Source: Paenibacillus sp. NFR01
GTDB lineage: Bacteria > Bacillota > Bacilli > Paenibacillales > Paenibacillaceae
Length of the DNA: 64,000 nt
Reading direction: 5' to 3'
NCBI RefSeq assembly: GCF_900111565.1
Contig: NZ_FOIK01000001.1
Span: 620,001 to 684,000 of the forward strand
Made by a program: the position numbers and the translations under genes. Shown here piece after piece: positions 43,224 to 52,252 of the stretch. Position 1 is the stretch's first letter; every line of letters starts with the position of its first letter. Under the pieces are notes generated by a model. It was given only the letters and a program-made list of their open reading frames with translations, was not told the DNA's origin and searched no databases.

Positions 43224-46200
43224 ATGACCGCTAATATCACTGCCCCTACCGAACAGGTCCGTATCGTCGGATACGATCCGTCTTATGCCGCCGCGCTTGC
43301 CGATATGTGGAACCGGAGCAACGAAAGCTGGGGCGGCGGCTCTTACCAGCGTACCGAGGAGAGCGTCCGCCGCGACATGGCAGCTTCCTCCGATATGCAT
43401 GTGTTTCTCGCCGTTGCCGGCGACGAGGTTGTCGGCTACTGCAGCTTTGCGCATTACCGGAACGATGAAGGTGCACTTTATGTACCGCTTTTGAATGTTC
43501 GGCCCGATTACCACGGCCATAAAGTCGGCCGCAACCTCATTCTGAGCGCGGTCCGCAAGACCATCGAAGCCGGATGGCCGCGACTCGATTTGTTTACCTG
43601 GGCGGGGAATACGAAAGCCGTCCCGATGTACAAGAAATGCGGATTTTTCTGGGAGAAAAATGATGACTACGTTCATCTCATGAATTTCATCCCGACCGTA
43701 TTGCAGACCGAAGCGCTGGCCCCGTATTTTGCAGCGCTGGACTGGTACGCCGACAGCACCCGCGAAATCGTCATTCAACCGGACGGCGATACCGAGCGCG
43801 GGTTTGATTTTCTAAATTACTCCTGGCAAAAGGGCGATATCGCCCTGCGCGCCGAATTCGAGAAATCCGGCCGCGGGTTGACGGCACTGGAGACACCGGA
43901 TTACGAAATTTCCACGGAGATTGCGAATCATGGCCTGGTTTTCGGCTCTTCCTATCCCGTACGGTATCACGTGAAGAACCGTTCGGCCTCCGAGTTGACG
44001 CTTGAGGTTGCCGGACAGGACGACAAAAATATCCGGTTTGACCTGCAAGCTTCCCTTACGTTGGCCCCTGGCGAAGCAGCCATCCTTGAGGGCGAATTCA
44101 GCATCGATCCGATCCGGGAGGAGCAAAGCAATAAGAAGACTCACCCGGTTGTGTTCAGCAAGTGGCTGATCGGCGGCAAGAAGGCGGAATTCCGCATCGG
44201 CGTAGCTCCGAAATTTCCGGTAAAGCTGAAGACGGCTCTCCCTTCCCGGGCGCTGCATCCGGGACTTCCGGCTGAGATGGCTCTCAATGTGGAGAACAAT
44301 TTCGACGTTGCGGCGACATTTTCGTTCGAACTGCCGGAAGAAGACTTTCTGGAATGGAGCGGCCGAAGCGTTCGGTTTACGGTACCCGCCAAGGGCAGAA
44401 CCGTCGTTCCGGTTCCATTTACTCTTCGTGCATACGGCTTGTATTCCCGCGACATTGAAGTGACGGCTTATCCCGAAGGCCAGGAGGCTTTTACATTCAA
44501 AAGCCATCTAGCTGTTCTGATGAAAGGCTTAACCGGCCGGTACGGCGGGGACGCGGGGGAACAATGGGTTGCCGTAAACGGAGCGTATTCTTTGCACTAC
44601 AATAAAAACGACAATGCGATGTGGCTGGAATATCCCGGTTCCATCCATTCGTTCTGGTGGGCGTTTCCGAAGCTGGGCAAACCGTTCTCGGAAGAATTGT
44701 CGAAGAAGAAACCGAAGGATATGAAGATTTACAGCGATCAGGAGTGCCAGGTGCTTGAAGCGACCCATGACCTCGACGAATTCCCGGGCGTGGAGCTGAA
44801 GAGCCTAGTCCGTTTGTCCGCGAACGGCGTGGCCGAGTTCAACAACGAAATCCGTAATACAGGAACAACGAAGCTAGATGAACTCTTTCTAATGGTGAAC
44901 TTCGGCTTCTACGGCAGCCGCCTGATTATGCCTTACCAGGGACGGTTTATCGACATGGGCGATAAATACGCGAGCGATCCGGGACATTGGGACAGCTCTA
45001 AGCTTACCGAGAACTGGCTGTACTGCCTGGAGTCGACCGGCAACTGCGGCGTAAGCTGGGACCCGGCGCTGAAACTTCAGCGGCCGGAATATACGCTTGG
45101 ACTGGAGCAGTCACTGGGCGTGTTGGCCCCGGGGGAATCCGTGTCTACCAAGGGGATTGTTTTTGCCTTGAATACCTTCCGCACATGGTCGGATTTCCGG
45201 GCCTTTGCCCGGAAACAGCAGGTAGATGTGATCCCGGTACTGGATCCGCATCTGGACTTGTCGCTCGGCGATGGCAATCTCTTTGCCGCGGATGGAGTCC
45301 AGGCGGTACTGAGCGAGCGGAAAATGATGCCGTTGTCCGGTAAGCTGGAGTTGTACGTGCAAGCTGCCGGCAGCGGGGAACAAAAAGCCGGAGAACTGAC
45401 AGTACTGGCGGAGCAGGAAGCGCAAGCAGCCTCCTTGCCGGTCTATGCGGATGGCGGCGAAGGCGCCCGCAGGCTGCGGATGGTTTATCTCGGCGAGGAA
45501 CGCATCCAGGAACGGACGGCACTGTGGTTCCCGCAGAATGGGACGCCGGTCACTTTCGAGACTGCGGAGGGTCCAGCCGGAACCGAGTATAGAGCCGGTA
45601 ACGGAGTGTTATCCATTGCGGCCGCTCCGGGATTCGGTGACAGTGTCCATTCCCTGAAATATAAAGGACAGGAATGGCTCGACACCTCGTATCCGAAAGC
45701 AGGTCCGCGTTCATGGTGGAACCCGTGGCACGGGGGACTTGGCATCGGGGTCCATGGCATGTCGCCGTACAGCCGGCATAAGGAGCTGAAAACAGCATCA
45801 TGGACAGAACAAACGGATGTTTACGGCAATGTCTGGAAGGGGATTCGGCTCAGCATGTCCATTGAGCAGCATGAAGCGAACCGCGGAATTACCGTTCACC
45901 AGCATTACCTGATGCTGCCGGGTGTTCCGGTGCTATGCCGGTTGAATTCCATCACCAATGAAGCCGGAGCGGTATGGCCGTATTTCGTTTTCTCGGAAGT
46001 GGGCTACTTCCAGCCTTCGCCGGTGTTCTCCGAGGGCTGGATGGAAGCGCCGAACCAAGGTCGTTTTCCTGCAGGGAAAGTGGAAGCGGATTTCGACACG
46101 AAGGGGTTGTTCCGTCTTGGCGCAAACGGCCGCAAGGACCTGCTCCAGATCGTGAACCATTATCCGAACCAGAAAGCGACGGCTTATTTGAATAATAAAG

Positions 46201-46346
46201 TGTATAATTACGGCATAGACCATCCGCTCACCTTGCGCAGCGGCGAAACCGTCTGGACGCAGCCGACGTTTATGGTCATGGGGGACATCCCGCTGGAGCT
46301 GGAAGATATTCACGGCCTGTTAAAGGTAAGCTTCGTCCAAAATTAA
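43224..46346 (+). CDS. GNAT acetyltransferase domain fused to a long beta-rich, mutarotase-like protein
   Basis: A 1040-residue multidomain protein. Residues 1-155 are a GNAT acyltransferase with the acetyl-CoA loop region VRPDYHGHKVGRNLI and the C-terminal NTKAVPMYKKCGF motif. About residues 190-430 look like immunoglobulin-type beta-sandwich repeats. From about 440 to the end, aromatic-rich beta segments (SIHSFWWAFPK, RSWWNPWHGGLGIG) resemble galactose mutarotase-like sugar-binding folds. There is no signal peptide or transmembrane segment. The combination suggests acetylation of an amino sugar or glycoside recognised by the C-terminal part. The next gene, an amidohydrolase, is 21 bases away. 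GNAT is firm; the rest is fold-level inference. The ATG follows AAAGGAGATG. Confidence 0.75.
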   Translation: MTANITAPTEQVRIVGYDPSYAAALADMWNRSNESWGGGSYQRTEESVRRDMAASSDMHVFLAVAGDEVVGYCSFAHYRNDEGALYVPLLNVRPDYHGHKVGRNLILSAVRKTIEAGWPRLDLFTWAGNTKAVPMYKKCGFFWEKNDDYVHLMNFIPTVLQTEALAPYFAALDWYADSTREIVIQPDGDTERGFDFLNYSWQKGDIALRAEFEKSGRGLTALETPDYEISTEIANHGLVFGSSYPVRYHVKNRSASELTLEVAGQDDKNIRFDLQASLTLAPGEAAILEGEFSIDPIREEQSNKKTHPVVFSKWLIGGKKAEFRIGVAPKFPVKLKTALPSRALHPGLPAEMALNVENNFDVAATFSFELPEEDFLEWSGRSVRFTVPAKGRTVVPVPFTLRAYGLYSRDIEVTAYPEGQEAFTFKSHLAVLMKGLTGRYGGDAGEQWVAVNGAYSLHYNKNDNAMWLEYPGSIHSFWWAFPKLGKPFSEELSKKKPKDMKIYSDQECQVLEATHDLDEFPGVELKSLVRLSANGVAEFNNEIRNTGTTKLDELFLMVNFGFYGSRLIMPYQGRFIDMGDKYASDPGHWDSSKLTENWLYCLESTGNCGVSWDPALKLQRPEYTLGLEQSLGVLAPGESVSTKGIVFALNTFRTWSDFRAFARKQQVDVIPVLDPHLDLSLGDGNLFAADGVQAVLSERKMMPLSGKLELYVQAAGSGEQKAGELTVLAEQEAQAASLPVYADGGEGARRLRMVYLGEERIQERTALWFPQNGTPVTFETAEGPAGTEYRAGNGVLSIAAAPGFGDSVHSLKYKGQEWLDTSYPKAGPRSWWNPWHGGLGIGVHGMSPYSRHKELKTASWTEQTDVYGNVWKGIRLSMSIEQHEANRGITVHQHYLMLPGVPVLCRLNSITNEAGAVWPYFVFSEVGYFQPSPVFSEGWMEAPNQGRFPAGKVEADFDTKGLFRLGANGRKDLLQIVNHYPNQKATAYLNNKVYNYGIDHPLTLRSGETVWTQPTFMVMGDIPLELEDIHGLLKVSFVQN

Positions 46347-46367
46347 CGGATTCCAAGGAGAACGACA

Positions 46368-47240
46368 ATGCCGATCATTGATATTCATATCCACCTTTCG
46401 GATATCGACAGCTTCCATCACACCGCTGCTGAATTGTCCAAAGTGGACTACACCGCTGAAGGCCTAAAAGCGGAATTCGCTAGAAACGACGTGATTCTCG
46501 GAATCGGAATGGGCGTCACGGAGCAGTCCAAGGGAGCCTTCCCCGACTCCACTTCTCCGAACCCGATGCGCCTTGATCTTGAAGACAAAGTTCCTTCGTT
46601 CCTGATGGAATGCGTCGGCATCAACCCGAACCGGCTGGACGGCGCAGAGGCCCAAGAGGAGCTCGACCGGATCGAAGCCCGGCTGAGGGCGCCGGAGGTC
46701 GCGGGCATCAAGCTGTATGCCGGCTATTACCATCATTTTGTGTACGACAAAATCTATGGTCCCGTCTATGAATTGGCCGCCAAATACGGCTTGCCCGTCG
46801 TCATCCATACCGGCGATACGTATTCGATGAACGGCCTGCTGAAATATTCGCATCCCTTAACGGTGGATGAGCTGGCTTTGCAGCAGCGCGGGGTTAACTT
46901 TATGATCTGCCATCTCGGGGACCCCTGGGTCATGGATGCGGCGGAAGTCGTCGCCAAGAATCCGAATGTCTATGCCGATTTGTCCGGCCTGGTTGTCGGC
47001 GACCGCCCGCATTTCGAGCGGTTCATGAACGAACCGTTGTTTATGGACCACTTCCGACGGGCATTGGTGTACTCCGACCATTACGAGAAAATGCTCTTCG
47101 GAACCGACTGGCCGCTCGCGCCAATCGACCTGTATGCGGAGTTTATCCGCAGGCTTGTACCCGAGCAGCATCATGAGAAGGTATTTTACGAAAATGCCTT
47201 CGGTTTGTTCCCGCGCATCCGGGAGCGGATCGGGAAATAG
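46368..47240 (+). CDS. Amidohydrolase-family TIM-barrel hydrolase
   Basis: A 290-residue metal-dependent hydrolase of the amidohydrolase 2 type. The first metal motif is IIDIHIHLS; others are the carboxylate in GIKLYAGYYHH, VIHTGDTYS, and the Asp in MLFGTDWPLAP. Family members hydrolyse or decarboxylate small ring compounds and lactones, so substrate is not predictable. The ATG has a CAAGGAG site and lies 21 bases past the GNAT fusion gene, so the two probably act in one pathway. A shared terminator with the convergent tagA-like gene follows. Confidence 0.82.
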   Translation: MPIIDIHIHLSDIDSFHHTAAELSKVDYTAEGLKAEFARNDVILGIGMGVTEQSKGAFPDSTSPNPMRLDLEDKVPSFLMECVGINPNRLDGAEAQEELDRIEARLRAPEVAGIKLYAGYYHHFVYDKIYGPVYELAAKYGLPVVIHTGDTYSMNGLLKYSHPLTVDELALQQRGVNFMICHLGDPWVMDAAEVVAKNPNVYADLSGLVVGDRPHFERFMNEPLFMDHFRRALVYSDHYEKMLFGTDWPLAPIDLYAEFIRRLVPEQHHEKVFYENAFGLFPRIRERIGK

Positions 47241-47264
47241 GCACAAACGTGGAGAATACAAAGC

Positions 47265-47292
47265 AAAAGGCGCCAGCTTACGGCGCCTTTTA
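47265..47292. terminator. Bidirectional terminator between amidohydrolase and TagA-like genes
   Basis: AAAAGGCGCC (47265-47274) pairs with GGCGCCTTTT (47282-47291), loop AGCTTAC. It is symmetrical, with A and T runs on either side, so it can serve both convergent genes. Confidence 0.85.
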
Positions 47293-47295
47293 TTA

Positions 47296-48045
47296 TTATT
47301 TTCGGAGGATTGCCCGGTAAAAGAACTTGGGCAGCGCGGTTTGCCGCCGCCAGCGCGATTTCTGCCCTTTTGCGACAGGCGCCGTAAACAGCCGGTGAAG
47401 CCATTCCAGATTCAAGGCTTTCCAGATCCGGGGTGCCGGTTTTATTTTTCCTGCGACAACATCCAAGCTGCCCCCAACGCCAAATACCACCTTTACGCCA
47501 CCGAGCTTCTGCTTGTGCTTGTGAATCCACTTATCGGTATAGGGCGCGCCCATGGCAATAATCAAGATCGTTGGTTGGGTACGCTGAATGTCCTCGAGTA
47601 TGTATGTCTCCTCTTCCGCCGTGAAGAAGCCGTTATGTCTGCCGGCAACGGATACGTTCGGGTAGCGGCGCTGAATCTCGTTCACGGCATTGAGGCTGGT
47701 TTCTTCATCGGTGCCCAGAAAATAAAAGCTCCAACGGTTCTCGTTGCCCGCCTCCAGCATGCGCAGCAGCAGATCGTAACCCGTGACCCGTTCCTGGATC
47801 GGCTGGCCTTTTCTTTTGGCGGCAAACACGATCCCGATCCCGTCCGGCGTAATTAAATCCGCTTCCTGCACGATGGTTTGCAGCAGCACATCCGTCTGAT
47901 GGACAATGGCGATCTCCGGGTTTGCGGTAATCAGATGAAAAAGCTTCGGCTGCTCCGATTGGATATGGGCCGTCAAATGCTGTACCGTTTCATGAAGCGT
48001 CAGCTTGGAAAAAGGGACTCCTAATATTTCGACTGTTTCTGACAT
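47296..48045 (-). CDS. WecG/TagA/CpsF-family glycosyltransferase
   Basis: A 249-residue enzyme. The family core is visible: LITANPEIAIVHQ, ADLITPDGIGIVFAAK, FYFLGTDEE and VVFGVGGSLDVVAGK. In Gram-positive bacteria TagA adds N-acetylmannosamine to the undecaprenyl-linked GlcNAc that starts wall teichoic acid; related enzymes act in capsule synthesis. It works at the inner face of the membrane. The ATG at 48045 follows GGAAAGGAG. No other teichoic acid gene is adjacent, so its polymer is not settled by context. Confidence 0.88.
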   Translation of the reverse strand: MSETVEILGVPFSKLTLHETVQHLTAHIQSEQPKLFHLITANPEIAIVHQTDVLLQTIVQEADLITPDGIGIVFAAKRKGQPIQERVTGYDLLLRMLEAGNENRWSFYFLGTDEETSLNAVNEIQRRYPNVSVAGRHNGFFTAEEETYILEDIQRTQPTILIIAMGAPYTDKWIHKHKQKLGGVKVVFGVGGSLDVVAGKIKPAPRIWKALNLEWLHRLFTAPVAKGQKSRWRRQTALPKFFYRAILRK

Positions 48046-48146
48046 TTGCTCTCCTTTCCGGATACGGAAGATAAAGAAATATTACCATACCGGATGGGGC
48101 TTATTGGAATATATTTGGTGGACGATTCTATAAAAGGAGCAAATCC

Positions 48147-48354
48147 ATGATTTTAAAGCTGGTCCCGTTACGAATTCCCGGCGGGTGGTATGTCGTGCTT
48201 AATGATTTTTCGGAAGCATCGCCAGAGGAGTTTGTAACAGACGATTATGAGCATCGTTGGGAGTTTAAAGAAGATATCCTGCAACTTCGAAATGAATAGT
48301 TCCCGAAGTCTGGAAGAAATAAAGATAAAAATCGAAGAGTTTCTAAACATATAA
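48147..48354 (+). pseudogene. Remnant of a small Paenibacillus-type hypothetical gene, split in two frames
   Basis: A 50-codon frame (ATG 48147 after AAAGGAG, stop 48297) encodes MILKLVPLRIPGGWYVVLND and a further 30 residues ending KEDILQLRNE. It is overlapped by a 20-codon frame (48292-48354) encoding SLEEIKIKIEEFLNI. From memory, related proteins of about 110-130 residues begin with the same Leu/Pro-Gly-Trp pattern and end with a similar amphipathic KIEELL helix. The most economical reading is an internal deletion with a frame change joining the two ends. A functional 50-residue protein cannot be excluded. The rest of the 387-bp gap (48046-48432) holds nothing I recognise. Confidence 0.5.
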
Positions 48355-48432
48355 CACAAGCGCCGAAACACGGGGGAATCCCGGTTCCGGCACATGAGTC
48401 TTGGGAAGAGATCTTGAGACACAAAGCTTGTT

Positions 48433-49275
48433 CTACAGCGCCCCGGCATCCCGGGCCGTGAAGAGGGATGGATAAATCGGCCGGAAATTCAATTCCTCGC
48501 GAATGCGTCTTGTATCGACAATCCCTTCCCAAGGGTTGAACTCCTGGCGGGACGCTTCAGGCGTGTATTCGCTGTGGTGTAGTTCGAGCAGCTGCAGGAC
48601 CGTCATCGGGGCATCGTCGGCTACATTATAAATTCGGCCGTCAATGCCTGGCGTAACAGCGGCAAGCCGCAATGCTTGTGCGACGTCGGCGTGATGACTC
48701 ATATGCACCCGTTTGGCCGGATGCCAGTCTCGCAGAAGCGGCAGAAACTCCGTGATGTGCGGATCGCCGTCGCCATAGACAAACGGCAGCCGGACGATGC
48801 GCAAGCCTAAGCTCTGTTCGCGGTACAGTTGCTGCAACGCTTTTTCGGCTTCTGCTTTGCTTTGCGGATAGGCAAAAACCGGCAGCAGTTCATCATCTTC
48901 CCGGTGCGGTCTGGGATGAATCCCAGGTCCGTAAACCTGTCCAGTGCTGGCAAAAACAAAGCGCGGTACGCCCGCCTCCAGCGCAGCTTGCGCGAGCGCC
49001 AGTGTCCCGTCGAGGTTAGCCGTCCATGTGGTTGCCTCGTCTACGCCGCGAAACTGTGCCGCCAGGTGCACGATGGCATCGACCCCGCGGAGCGACTCCA
49101 TGTAACTCTCCGGCACCAGCAGATTCCCCTCGACAATTTCAGCTCCCTGAACGCGCAAGGCTTCTGCTTTGGACGCGTCGCGGACCAGTACTTTTACCTG
49201 ATGGCCATGCTGAAGCAAACGTGGAGCAAACCGGCTTCCTACTTTACCTGTAGCGCCTGTGACCCATATGATCAT
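48433..49275 (-). CDS. NAD-dependent epimerase/dehydratase-family protein (extended SDR)
   Basis: A 280-residue extended short-chain dehydrogenase. The cofactor motif is VTGATGKVGSRF at residue 5, and the catalytic pair is in the YPQSK segment (Tyr-x3-Lys). GVDAIVHLAAQFRGVDEATT is the usual strand 4 region. It probably acts on a nucleotide sugar or other small carbonyl compound; substrate unknown. The ATG follows GGAGGATAAAAA. It is divergent from an XRE-family regulator with a palindrome in between, so that regulator may control it. Confidence 0.82.
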   Translation of the reverse strand: MIIWVTGATGKVGSRFAPRLLQHGHQVKVLVRDASKAEALRVQGAEIVEGNLLVPESYMESLRGVDAIVHLAAQFRGVDEATTWTANLDGTLALAQAALEAGVPRFVFASTGQVYGPGIHPRPHREDDELLPVFAYPQSKAEAEKALQQLYREQSLGLRIVRLPFVYGDGDPHITEFLPLLRDWHPAKRVHMSHHADVAQALRLAAVTPGIDGRIYNVADDAPMTVLQLLELHHSEYTPEASRQEFNPWEGIVDTRRIREELNFRPIYPSLFTARDAGAL

Positions 49276-49300
49276 TTTTTATCCTCCCATGTATTGATGG

Positions 49301-49315
49301 TATACTCGAAGTATA
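49301..49315. promoter_or_regulatory. Perfect palindrome between the SDR and XRE genes
   Basis: TATACT-CGA-AGTATA is a perfect 15-bp inverted repeat in the 112-bp divergent gap; the sequence AGTATAAT at its right side could also serve as a -10 box. It is a candidate operator of the XRE regulator at 49388. Confidence 0.5.
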
Positions 49316-49387
49316 ATGAATCAAGATATTCGCTGCCTGCCTGCGTTTATCATAGGACTGGCAGTGTCAGGATAAGAGGAGGCCCAC

Positions 49388-50248
49388 ATGGACACGATCT
49401 CTTCCAGAGCGTCGTTAGGTGATTTTTTGCGTTTAAGAAGGGAAAGGCTGGCGCCGGAAGAGGCGGGAATAACCGTCTATGGACGGCGGCGGACACCGGG
49501 ACTGCGGCGGGAAGAGGTAGCACAGCTTGCCCACATCGGGACATCCTGGTACACGTCACTGGAGCAGGGCAGAGATGTACACCCGTCGGAGGATGTGCTG
49601 AACAATATAGCCAAAGCGCTCCGGCTCAGCGAGGATGAACGCCGGCATCTGCTCCTTCTGGCCAGACCCGCACAGCAGCAAGAGCTGGAGGATACGCATA
49701 TGAACGCGGGGCTGGAGCGAATGGTGGCGGCCCTGGAACCGAATCCGGCTTTCGTGCTCGGCAGAGGCTGGGATTTGCTGCTCTGGAATAAAGCGGCCGA
49801 GCTGGTATTCCGTTTTCCGCCGGTTGCGGAGCCTGGTGCCGAGCGGCCCAACTGGATGCGGCTCTTTTTGACCAATCAACGGCCGGATGTACAGGACAAA
49901 CTTGCCTGGGCAAAGCGGATCATTTCCCGTTTCCGCGCGGATTACGCACATTTTCCCAATGATCCTAGATTTATCGAGCTAATTGAGGAGTTCACCCGGA
50001 TCAGCCCGGTGTTTCGGGAGCAGTGGCCGCTGCATGACGTGCAGACCGTAGCTGAATGCCATAAACAGTGGTTTGATTCCCGCATCGGGGACATGGAATT
50101 TGATCATCTGATCCTTTGCCTGCCCTCTCATCCGGGACTGCAAGTTATGGTATATACAGCGACGCCGGAGACGGCGGAACGATTGGAGAGGTCGTTAGGC
50201 AAGCTGGCGGCACTGGAAACAATAACGGTTCCAGACCCTACACACTAA
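49388..50248 (+). CDS. XRE-family regulator with MmyB-like ligand-binding domain
   Basis: A 286-residue regulator. The N-terminal helix-turn-helix (about residues 10-80) contains RRTPGLRREEVAQLAHIG, SWYTSLEQGRDVHPS and ALRLSEDERRHLLLLA, the standard opening of the MmyB/helix_turn_helix-MmyB_LBD group. The C-terminal PAS-like domain has the typical WDLLLWNKAAELVF and WMRLFLTN segments. In this group the ligand domain is thought to bind fatty-acid-like molecules. The ATG follows AGAGGAGG. The divergent SDR gene is its likely target. Confidence 0.88.
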   Translation: MDTISSRASLGDFLRLRRERLAPEEAGITVYGRRRTPGLRREEVAQLAHIGTSWYTSLEQGRDVHPSEDVLNNIAKALRLSEDERRHLLLLARPAQQQELEDTHMNAGLERMVAALEPNPAFVLGRGWDLLLWNKAAELVFRFPPVAEPGAERPNWMRLFLTNQRPDVQDKLAWAKRIISRFRADYAHFPNDPRFIELIEEFTRISPVFREQWPLHDVQTVAECHKQWFDSRIGDMEFDHLILCLPSHPGLQVMVYTATPETAERLERSLGKLAALETITVPDPTH

Positions 50249-50266
50249 GAACCGGAGGACGAAAGG

Positions 50267-50884
50267 ATGGACAGCATTATTTTTGATCTGGATGGTACGT
50301 TGTGGGATTCCACGGATACGGTGGTCGTAGCTTGGAACAGCGTGCTGGAGAACTATAAAGAAGACATTAGCCCCATTACAGCAGAGGATCTTCAAGGGGT
50401 GATGGGCCTGCAAATTGAGGAGGTCGGGCGCCGGTTGCTGCCGAACGTAGAAGCGGAGAGGCAGCATAAGATTCTGATCGAATGTTGTGACGCGGAGAAC
50501 GAATCGCTGGTCAAACGGGGCGGGAAGCTGTACCCGAATCTGGAACCGGTACTCATCGCCTTGTCGCGCAAATATAAATTGTTCATCGTCAGCAATTGCC
50601 AAGAGGGATATATCGAATCTTTCTTCGCGTACCATCAAGTGGGGGGCTATTTCACGGATTACGAGAATCCGGGACGGACGGGCCTGTCGAAAGGCGAGAA
50701 CATCAAGCTGGTGATGGAGCGGAATCAGCTCAAAAGTCCGGTATATGTGGGAGATACGGAAGGGGATCATAAGGCGGCGTTATTTGCCGGAATTCCGTTT
50801 ATCTATGCACGTTACGGGTTCGGGGAAGCCAGCGGGTATGATGATGCCATTGATCGTTTGGATGGGTTGTTGGAATTGTTTTGA
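50267..50884 (+). CDS. HAD-superfamily hydrolase (phosphoglycolate phosphatase-like)
   Basis: A 205-residue phosphatase with motif I FDLDGTLWDST, motif II SNCQ, motif III Lys in SKGENIKLVM and motif IV VYVGDTEGDHKAA. A helical cap lies between motifs I and II. It should dephosphorylate a small metabolite, but HAD sequence does not tell which. The ATG follows CCGGAGGACGAAAGG, 18 bases past the XRE regulator, so the two may be co-transcribed. A convergent terminator follows. Confidence 0.85.
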   Translation: MDSIIFDLDGTLWDSTDTVVVAWNSVLENYKEDISPITAEDLQGVMGLQIEEVGRRLLPNVEAERQHKILIECCDAENESLVKRGGKLYPNLEPVLIALSRKYKLFIVSNCQEGYIESFFAYHQVGGYFTDYENPGRTGLSKGENIKLVMERNQLKSPVYVGDTEGDHKAALFAGIPFIYARYGFGEASGYDDAIDRLDGLLELF

Positions 50885-50890
50885 AAAATA

Positions 50891-50928
50891 AAGGATACCG
50901 GCAGCCATATGCTGAGGGTATCCTTTTT
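50891..50928. terminator. Terminator between the HAD and MFS genes
   Basis: AAGGATACC (50891-50899) pairs with GGTATCCTT (50917-50925); T run on the + side, A run on the other, serving both convergent genes. Confidence 0.75.
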
Positions 50929-50939
50929 GATTGCACCAA

Positions 50940-52175
50940 TTATTCCTTCACGCCGTGAAACGGAATCTTGGACCGCAAAAACGCCAGCCAGCCGGCGATG
51001 GAAATCACTGCGATAGCGGTGATCAAGGCGCCCAAACCGACGACGATATTGCCCCAAGGCACCGAAGCGATCGCCATCCCGACGCTGCCGAACACGGTCG
51101 TAACGGTGTTGATGATCGAAGAGACGGATCCGGTGTCGCCCTGCTGCTGGCGGAACAGGATGCTCATGCTGAATGGCCGGGTGGCCGTAAAGGCCAGCGA
51201 CATCCAGACAAACGTCAGCAAGAAAAGCGCCGGCGAGTGCGTACCGACGGTCATGACTAGCACGCCGCTGGCAGCGCCGATGATAAAGCAGGCCGTGGCG
51301 AAAGCCTTTTTGTTCATTTTGCTGAAGAAGCGGACATACAGGAACGGGCCTAGAATGGACACAAGCGCGTTGGCGGCAAAAAAGTAACTGTATACTTGCT
51401 CGTTCAGCCCGAAGGAATCCACGTAAATATAGGACGAGACGGCGATGTAGCCCATGAACGGCAGGGCCAGCAGCGAGAAGATGATCGTCGGGTAGAAGAA
51501 ACTCCGGTTCCGGGCGACCACCACGAGCCGTCCCATGGAGCCCATCAGCGTACCTTTGTACCGTTCTTGTTCGTGCAGCGATTCCTGGTATAACAGCGTC
51601 AACACGAGGTTGATCACGCCGATTCCCGCAAGCGTCCAAAAGGAACCTCTCCAGGAGGAGAAGCTGAGGATGAATGCCCCGATAATCGGAGCGATCATGG
51701 GCGCGATCCCGGAAATGGATTGAATGACGGCGAGAATGCTCTCTCTTTTTTTACCGGAGAAACAGTCTTTAACCATGGCGACCGATACAGTTGTAATTGC
51801 TCCGGCTCCGATGCCTTGAACGGCCCGCGCGATGATCAGAAAATACACATTACCGGATAACGCGCAAGCTACGGTGCTGGCGATATACACCAGGTTGCCC
51901 AGCATCAGAATCGGCTTGCGGCCGTATTTGTCGCTGAGCGGTCCCCAGAACAAAATGCCTATAGCATAAAAGATGAAAAAGATACTCAGCGTAAGGTTAG
52001 TAATCGTCGCATTGCTGTGAAAATATTCGCTCATCTTCGGCAACGCAGGCAGATACAAGTCCGTGGACAGCGGGATGAACATATTCATCAGTGCGATAAA
52101 GGCGACGATTCCCGTCGAGCCCAGAAATTTCTGTCTGGCAGCCGGCTGCGCCTCATGGATGTCGGTTTCTTTCAA
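50940..52175 (-). CDS. MFS multidrug efflux transporter, Bcr/CflA family
   Basis: A 411-residue, 12-helix major facilitator. The family marks are the N-terminal MFIPLSTDLYLPALPKMSEYF, the loop 2-3 motif GPLSDKYGRKPIL and ARAVQGIGAGAITTVSVAMV. It exports drugs or dipeptides by proton antiport. I place the start at the TTG at 52175, behind AGGGGG, which gives the usual length; an upstream ATG at 52259 would add an odd hydrophobic 28-residue extension. It is divergent from a MarR regulator, whose operator candidate covers its transcription start. Confidence 0.85.
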   Translation of the reverse strand: MKETDIHEAQPAARQKFLGSTGIVAFIALMNMFIPLSTDLYLPALPKMSEYFHSNATITNLTLSIFFIFYAIGILFWGPLSDKYGRKPILMLGNLVYIASTVACALSGNVYFLIIARAVQGIGAGAITTVSVAMVKDCFSGKKRESILAVIQSISGIAPMIAPIIGAFILSFSSWRGSFWTLAGIGVINLVLTLLYQESLHEQERYKGTLMGSMGRLVVVARNRSFFYPTIIFSLLALPFMGYIAVSSYIYVDSFGLNEQVYSYFFAANALVSILGPFLYVRFFSKMNKKAFATACFIIGAASGVLVMTVGTHSPALFLLTFVWMSLAFTATRPFSMSILFRQQQGDTGSVSSIINTVTTVFGSVGMAIASVPWGNIVVGLGALITAIAVISIAGWLAFLRSKIPFHGVKE

Positions 52176-52252
52176 AGCTTTCGTGCCCCCTGGTTCATAG
52201 AATAAAGTTTGTGATACAATAACAGAACCGATAATATTTAATAAAAATAAAT

